Source: DATDPY01 sp964395765
GTDB taxonomy: Bacteria > Bacteroidota > Bacteroidia > Cytophagales > Cyclobacteriaceae
Assembly (NCBI GenBank): GCA_964395765.1
Contig: CAYNCU010000150.1
Coordinates: 1-10,933 of the forward strand
Direction: 5' to 3'
DNA: 10,933 nt
Shown: one piece after another, positions 6,787-10,933 of the stretch
Layout: each line of letters begins with the position of its first letter
Numbering within the stretch: the stretch's first letter is position 1
Made by a program: the position numbers and the translations under genes
The notes under the pieces: generated by a model
Databases searched by the model: none
Seen by the model: only the letters and a program-made list of their open reading frames with translations
Told to the model about the DNA's origin: nothing

Positions 6787-9492
6787 TTACTGAGGATTAG
6801 GACCCTGGGTTACCTGCACGAAATTATCGGTATCGAGCCACTTGGCATAAGCCGCCTGGATCTGTTTAGCATCAAGCTTGATATATTTTTCCGCAGCAAT
6901 CGTCGGCTCATTCAATGGCAGGTCGTGGAGGGAACGGGATAACAAACCTCCGGCGATACTACCTGTACTCGACTCCGATAATTGAATATCTCTCAAGGCA
7001 ATGGACTTTGCCTGGTTCAGTTCCTTATCACTCACCGGTTCATTTTGCATTTGTTTAAGGTCTCTCACAATGATGGCCCGGGCCTTTGAGACATTGGGCG
7101 GATCACAGGCAAAATTGGCGGTATAGGTGGATCTGCGTTTCCCGATGTTAAATGAAGAGGAAACGTAATAAACCAGGCCGCTGTTTTCCCGGAGGTCCTT
7201 ATACAGACGGGTTGCATAAAATGCCCCTCCCAGTATTTTGTCTCCTAATTGCAAGGCATAAAAATCGGGATCCGATCTTGTGATCTTCAGGTTTTCCGAC
7301 AGGTTGACGATAACCTGTACCCGGCTTTGATCGGGAACGGAGGTGGTGGATGGTTTATTGAGGGGGATGGGCGTCAGTTCCGTTTCCGGTTTCGCTCCCA
7401 TGGCCTTCCATATTCCGAAATATTTTTCCACGGCCGATTTAGCATCTTCCGGTTTTATATTTCCGATTACGACCATGGTGGTCAGGTCGGGCCGGAAAAC
7501 AGTATTGTAAAAATCCTTTACGTCCTGGATGGTAAGCGCATTCACCGTTTCAGGCGTTGCCTGGCGAAGCGTAGGGTCATTTTCGGGAACCAGTGCTTTC
7601 GTCAACGCCCGGCTGGTCAGGTAATCAGGGCTTTTTAACTCGCCGGCGACCGTTCTTGCCGTTTGCCCCTGAACCACCTTGAATGCATTGACAGGCAGAC
7701 CCGGGTGCAAAATATTATCAGCCAGCAGGCCGAGACCCTTGTCAAAATCTTTGGTAAGGACTTGCAGGGAGAAACTGGTTCCTGCATTTTCATTGGCGCT
7801 GATGTCGTCAAGTGCTTTCTGAAAAGCTATCCTGTCGAGGGACTCACTGCCGTAGGAAAAAAGTTGATCTAAAACACTATAAACCCCTTCCTTTCCTTTT
7901 GCCGTTTCAAGATCGGAATTATTCTTTACTCTGCCGTAAACGCTTACAGTATTGCTGATGGATTCAGGCTGAACGATCAGCTTGATCCCGTTATCCAGGC
8001 TATAGACGGTTGGGTTGACCAGGGATTCCGGAACTGTTAACCGGCTCATGGCTTTTTGGGCCCAGTCAGGAAGTTCAACTGCCTTTGGGTTTTCAGGCGC
8101 AAAGGATTCGCTTCCGCCGAATGAATTTTGAGAAACCGGCTGGCCGGATTCCTGCGGCGTCATGATCGCATAAATGGCATGATCTAAATTCAGGTACTTT
8201 TTGGCTGCACTGTTAACTTCATCCACTGTCACCTTTTCCATCGCATCCACTTCCGCCTGCGGGGATTCTTTCCCATCGACAGCTACTGCTTCAGACCAGG
8301 CATTAGCCAGGCCGGAGATAGAATTATTCTGAAATTCGGTACTGGCAATTATGTGTTTTTTTTCTGCTTCCACCAGGTCGGCGGGAATACCATTTTTGAT
8401 ATAGCCATTGAGCACGTCCGTCATATCGGAAACCAGCTTTTTCGCATCGGCTCCTTTCGGAAAAACGGCGATGGCATAACCCATTCCCGTTTCGGAAGAT
8501 GCTTCGGAGCCAAATCCGGCGTAAAGCGCTTTCCCCTGGGGAACCAGACCGTAAAGATTTCCCCGTTGGTTGCTCAGCGCCGCGGAGAGAACATTAAAAG
8601 CCCAGAAATCGGGACTGCTGGTGCCGGGTATCCGGAAAGCAATATAGACCAAGCCATAAGGCAGGTCCGTGGGCGAACTTAGTGTGTCGGGGGTCACCGG
8701 CTGAAAATTCGGCATAGGCCTTTCCGGTAATTTTTTTTCCGGGATATCTCCGAATAGTTCCTGTACTGTTTTTAAAGCAGAGGGAGGATCGACCTTACCC
8801 ACGATAAGCAATATGGCATTATTAGGAGCATACCATGTATCGTGAAAGTTTTTCAGCATTTCCGCAGAAGTGCTGTCGAAGGAAGGACGGGTTCCAAGAC
8901 CATCGTGGGCAAAGGAAGTTCCCTTATACAAGGCGGCCAGCATCTTGGTATATATTAGATATTGAGGGTTGGAAATATCGCTGGCCACTTCCTGTTCTAT
9001 GGCGCCTCTTTCATGGACCCACAGGGAATCCGTACATAATATGTTTTTCATCCGTATAGCCTCGATGTGCAATGCCACATCCAGCTGATCGGCGGGAACC
9101 GAGAAGAAATACTGGGTCACGGTCTGGCGTGTATCGGCGTTAAAATCACCACCCATAGCCGCGGAGATATCCGCCAGTTGATCCGCTGAAAGCTCAGGGC
9201 TTCCCCGGAACATCATATGTTCCAAGGCGTGGGCCGTACCCGGAAAACCTTCCGGGGTTTCATTGGCGCCGACCAGGTAATTGATTTCAGTAGTTACTAC
9301 CGGTGCCAGGTCATTTTTAACAATGATTACGCGCAGACCGTTTTTTAATGTAGAGCGGAGAATATTGTCATCATTTTCATTGCCTTTACCGGTCTGGCCG
9401 GAAGCAAAAACGGTGACGGAAATTAATGACATTAAAAAGAATAGCAGCGATTTGTGCCTGGCGGCTCTAACGGAAATTCTAAATGTATTCAT
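6787..9492 (-). CDS. Secreted M16 family zinc metallopeptidase (two M16 modules)
   Basis: This is a 901-residue peptidase of the pitrilysin/M16 family with an N-terminal signal peptide (basic start, hydrophobic SLLFFLMSLISVTVFA, likely cleavage near residue 30), so it acts in the periplasm or outside the cell. Residues ~45-200 form the catalytic M16 module with the inverted zinc motif H88-A-L-E91-H92. The third ligand is Glu168 in ERGAIEQEVA, 76 residues after H92. Residues ~210-440 fit the M16 C-terminal domain. A second pair follows (~495-650 and ~665-880). There the zinc motif position reads S539-V-L-D-Q543, so this half is catalytically dead, but it keeps the Arg/Tyr substrate-clamp motif R768...Y775 (LRENSGLVYY). 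This matches single-chain clamshell M16 peptidases that degrade unfolded or signal-like peptides. It is convergent with the hydrolase gene and divergent from the YCII gene. No Shine-Dalgarno is visible. Confidence 0.96.
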   Translation of the reverse strand: MNTFRISVRAARHKSLLFFLMSLISVTVFASGQTGKGNENDDNILRSTLKNGLRVIIVKNDLAPVVTTEINYLVGANETPEGFPGTAHALEHMMFRGSPELSADQLADISAAMGGDFNADTRQTVTQYFFSVPADQLDVALHIEAIRMKNILCTDSLWVHERGAIEQEVASDISNPQYLIYTKMLAALYKGTSFAHDGLGTRPSFDSTSAEMLKNFHDTWYAPNNAILLIVGKVDPPSALKTVQELFGDIPEKKLPERPMPNFQPVTPDTLSSPTDLPYGLVYIAFRIPGTSSPDFWAFNVLSAALSNQRGNLYGLVPQGKALYAGFGSEASSETGMGYAIAVFPKGADAKKLVSDMTDVLNGYIKNGIPADLVEAEKKHIIASTEFQNNSISGLANAWSEAVAVDGKESPQAEVDAMEKVTVDEVNSAAKKYLNLDHAIYAIMTPQESGQPVSQNSFGGSESFAPENPKAVELPDWAQKAMSRLTVPESLVNPTVYSLDNGIKLIVQPESISNTVSVYGRVKNNSDLETAKGKEGVYSVLDQLFSYGSESLDRIAFQKALDDISANENAGTSFSLQVLTKDFDKGLGLLADNILHPGLPVNAFKVVQGQTARTVAGELKSPDYLTSRALTKALVPENDPTLRQATPETVNALTIQDVKDFYNTVFRPDLTTMVVIGNIKPEDAKSAVEKYFGIWKAMGAKPETELTPIPLNKPSTTSVPDQSRVQVIVNLSENLKITRSDPDFYALQLGDKILGGAFYATRLYKDLRENSGLVYYVSSSFNIGKRRSTYTANFACDPPNVSKARAIIVRDLKQMQNEPVSDKELNQAKSIALRDIQLSESSTGSIAGGLLSRSLHDLPLNEPTIAAEKYIKLDAKQIQAAYAKWLDTDNFVQVTQGPNPQ

Positions 9493-9589
9493 GGTTTAAT
9501 TGTTATGTGGGTTGCCAGTAAAGTATAATTATAAAACAGCTTATATGAATTCAGAACCGAACATGAAAAATAATCAATGTTCAGGATAT

Positions 9590-9662
9590 TTCAAAAATAG
9601 TTTAATGGTGTTATGCCGGGGGTGATCCGGCAAAATGGTTACCGGTTCAAAAATAATTTAAT
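9590..9662. repeat. Direct repeat pair in the divergent spacer
   Basis: TTCAAAAATAGTTTAAT (9590-9606) and TTCAAAAATAATTTAAT (9646-9662) differ at one of 17 positions and are offset by 56 bases. Both contain, on the minus strand, the -7-like octamer TATTTTTG. They could be duplicated promoter elements or two protein-binding sites. Confidence 0.6.
9614..9632. repeat. Small GC-rich hairpin between the direct repeats
   Basis: TGCCGG (9614-9619) pairs with CCGGCA (9627-9632) around a 7-base loop. It is too short and lacks a T-run, so it is not a standard terminator. It falls between the two direct repeat copies and would lie in the peptidase leader if transcription starts at the distal copy. Confidence 0.35.
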
Positions 9663-9725
9663 CTGATTGTCCAATTTGAATAAAGTCCCTTGTTATGGTT
9701 TTGAATTTTAAATAATTTGTAACCT

Positions 9726-9742
9726 GCCTGTTCGGAACAGGC
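9726..9742. promoter_or_regulatory. 17-bp palindrome in the leader of the YCII gene
   Basis: GCCTGTTCGGAACAGGC is a perfect 8-base inverted repeat around one central base, ending 15 bases before the YCII start codon. In DNA it has the look of a dimeric repressor operator. In RNA it could form a 7-bp stem with a 3-base loop next to the translation start. The sequence cannot tell these apart. Confidence 0.5.
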
Positions 9743-9757
9743 TTAAACTTTACAATC

Positions 9758-10111
9758 ATGGATGAATACCTATTAATTTTCAGGCACCAGGACGGTAACA
9801 AAGTTGCCTCACCGGAGCAGATCCAGGTATGGATGAAACAAACCATGGACTGGATAGGGGGAATTTCGGCACAGAACAAATTCATCAGGGGCGAAGGCCT
9901 GCATTTCGAGGCTGCACGAGTGGTGCATCACAAGGGCATTGTCACGAACGGTCCGTTCGGAGAGATAAAGGAAACCATCGGGGGTTATATAGCGGTAAAA
10001 GCCGAATCAATTGAGGAAGCCTGCGAATTCGCCAAAGGGAGCCCGGTATTACAGGGAGACGGGAATACTGTCGAAGTCAGAAAAATTGTCCATGGCGACG
10101 GGTCTCATTGA
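9758..10111 (+). CDS. YCII (DGPF) domain protein
   Basis: This is a 117-residue cytoplasmic protein of the YCII family, a ferredoxin-like alpha/beta fold. The N-terminal strand is MDEYLLIFRHQDG. A helix with PEQIQVWMKQTMDWIGGI follows, and then GEGLHF. The family hallmark follows as NGPFGEIKETIGGYIAVKAES (residues 64-84), then the final helix SIEEACEFAKGSP and strand NTVEVRKI. The usual DGPF tetrad reads N64-G-P-F here. Family members are often encoded beside ECF42-type sigma factors, as here (the next gene starts 26 to 104 bases downstream on the same strand). The biochemical role of such YCII proteins is not settled; an enzyme-like active site has been suggested for the wider family, while sigma-linked members are thought to be part of the regulon. 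The ATG at 9758 begins directly with the conserved first strand. Confidence 0.93.
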   Translation: MDEYLLIFRHQDGNKVASPEQIQVWMKQTMDWIGGISAQNKFIRGEGLHFEAARVVHHKGIVTNGPFGEIKETIGGYIAVKAESIEEACEFAKGSPVLQGDGNTVEVRKIVHGDGSH

Positions 10112-10169
10112 CCTTCTTAACCGGGTCTTTCATATTGATGCAGGATACTACTAATGATGTAATTATCTG

Positions 10170-10218
10170 CATGGAAGAAGCAGCGCCTACGTATATTTAC
10201 GGAAGCGCTTCTGCCATG
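10170..10218 (+). repeat. Imperfect inverted repeat over the sigma-factor start
   Basis: CATGGAAGAAGC (10170-10181) pairs with GCTTCTGCCATG (10207-10218) at 11 of 12 positions across a 25-base loop. The 3' arm contains the preferred ATG (10216). A competing perfect 10-base palindrome, GAAGCGCTTC, lies at 10202-10211. In mRNA this could mask the start codon, but one such match in a window this size is about what chance gives. Confidence 0.35.
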
Positions 10219-10933
10219 GAAGAAGGGAAACTTATACCGCACCTGTTCAGGACAGAATACAGGAAAATTATTTCCGTCCTATGCCGGCGTTTCGGCTTTG
10301 AACATATCGAATCCGCCGAAGACATCGCCAGCGAAACATTCCTTACGGCAGCCCGGGTTTGGCCCATGAAGGGCATCCCGGAAAACCCGGTAGCCTGGTT
10401 ATATCTTGTGGCAAAAAACAAGGCTAAAAATCAACTGCAAAAAGATGCGGTTTTCAGAAATAAAATATCGCCTTTACTTGGCAAGGATTCAACAGCGATG
10501 GAATTTGATATCGATCTCTCTCCACAAAATATAAGCGACAGCCAGTTGCAAATGATGTTCGCCATCTGTGATCCTGTCATTCCCCCCGAATCACAGATCG
10601 GGCTGGCGCTCCGGATCCTGTGCGGCTTCGGGATCGAAGAGATTGCCGATGCTTTCCTGACGAATAAGGAAACCATCAATAAAAGGTTATTTCGTGCCAG
10701 GGACAAGCTCAGGGAAGAAAAGATCCGAATTGAATTTCCCGGACCCGAAGAAATGGACAGGCGGTTATCCACGGTACTGACCACCCTTTACCTGTTATTT
10801 AACGAAGGCTATTATTCTGAAAGCAGGAATGAGACCATCCGCAAAGACCTGGGGCTGGAAGCCATCCGGTTGTGTACCTTGCTGATTGAGAATGAAAAAA
10901 CCAATCAACCGGAGGTGAATGCTCTACTGGCGC
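10216..10933 (+). CDS. ECF-type sigma factor, ECF42-like (cut by window end)
   Basis: The frame runs open to the last base. From the ATG at 10216 it reads EEGKLIPHLFRTEY, then sigma region 2 (residues ~10-76, with AEDIASETFLTAARVW and NPVAWLYLVAKNKAKN), a linker, and region 4 (~123-167, with PPESQIGLALRILCGFG, the helix-turn-helix EEIADAFLTNKETINKRL and FRARDKLRE). The C-terminal extension typical of ECF42 (DUF6596-like) begins with LLFNEGYYS (193-201). Full members have about 400 residues, so roughly 160 are missing at the right edge. In-frame ATGs at 10138 and 10171 allow a longer N-terminus (26 more residues from 10138). I prefer 10216 because family members start just before the LIPHLFRTEY motif. 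The neighbouring YCII gene supports the subgroup. ECF42 factors lack a classical anti-sigma factor and are thought to be controlled through the C-terminal extension. Confidence 0.9.
   Translation, partial: MEEGKLIPHLFRTEYRKIISVLCRRFGFEHIESAEDIASETFLTAARVWPMKGIPENPVAWLYLVAKNKAKNQLQKDAVFRNKISPLLGKDSTAMEFDIDLSPQNISDSQLQMMFAICDPVIPPESQIGLALRILCGFGIEEIADAFLTNKETINKRLFRARDKLREEKIRIEFPGPEEMDRRLSTVLTTLYLLFNEGYYSESRNETIRKDLGLEAIRLCTLLIENEKTNQPEVNALLA

Larger units (their letters stand above)
9493..9757. promoter_or_regulatory. Divergent promoter region between the M16 peptidase and YCII genes
   Basis: These 265 bases must contain promoters for both directions. They carry a 17-base direct repeat, a small GC-rich hairpin and a 17-bp palindrome, described separately. 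Reading the minus strand, TATTTTTG at 9655-9648 fits the Bacteroidota -7 pattern TAnnTTTG, and a TTG lies 16 bases upstream (9674-9672), close to the usual spacing. It would give the peptidase mRNA a leader of roughly 150 bases. This promoter call is tentative. No coding frame is convincing here. Confidence 0.4.

Noticed and set aside
8353..8682. Open plus-strand frame inside the M16 peptidase gene
   Set aside because: It is antisense to a strongly supported protein, and its translation has no domain features.
9658..9885. Minus-strand open frame across the YCII leader and gene start
   Set aside because: It is antisense to the conserved YCII N-terminus and resembles no protein family.
10069..10074. 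TGTCGA, recalled as the -35 element of ECF42 targets in Streptomyces
   Set aside because: It lies inside the YCII coding sequence, and the nearest CGA-type -10 is about 21 bases away, too far. No copy is found upstream of the YCII gene, and the motif is from memory and from another phylum.
10431..10784. 117-codon minus-strand open frame inside the sigma-factor gene
   Set aside because: It lies opposite conserved sigma region 4 and the linker. Its serine/leucine-rich composition is typical of antisense frames.

Overview
The window looks like a piece of a Bacteroidota chromosome, most likely a soil or freshwater Cytophagales, Chitinophagales or Sphingobacteriales type. The reasons are tandem FtsX/MacB-type permeases with an N-terminal 'permease prefix' segment, two short-signal lipoproteins in a row, starts without Shine-Dalgarno sequences, and AT-rich spacers between genes of moderate GC. 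A run of exactly 100 N (6591-6690) shows that this is a draft scaffold, so one junction is of unknown true length.

Layout: 2-3571 (+) holds two consecutive FtsX-like ABC permease genes. The first is cut by the window edge; the second is complete at 875 aa. They are 18 bases apart and clearly paralogous. At 3572-4311 there is a gene graveyard. First comes a short in-frame remnant of a third permease prefix domain. Then, on the minus strand, comes the C-terminal two thirds of an SRPBCC (AHSA1-like) protein whose N-terminal part is gone. At 4312-6549 (+) are two lipoproteins: one built of about 26-residue YD-like repeats, the other an alpha/beta hydrolase resembling PAF-acetylhydrolase or dienelactone hydrolase. 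The assembly gap lies between this pair and a convergent minus-strand gene (6787-9492) for a secreted two-domain M16 zinc metallopeptidase. After a 265-base divergent spacer carrying a direct repeat, a small hairpin and a 17-bp palindrome, a YCII-domain protein (9758-10111, +) is followed by an ECF sigma factor of the ECF42 type, which runs off the right edge.

How the genes relate: the permease pair probably forms envelope transport complexes with an ATPase encoded elsewhere, since none is present here. The two lipoproteins and the M16 peptidase are all envelope or exported proteins, but nothing ties them into one pathway. The YCII/ECF42 pair is a recognised genomic association. I see no convincing evidence for a wholly new system. 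The most useful observations are the decayed permease and SRPBCC remnants, the regular 26-residue repeat lipoprotein, and the regulatory-looking DNA around the YCII/sigma-factor module.
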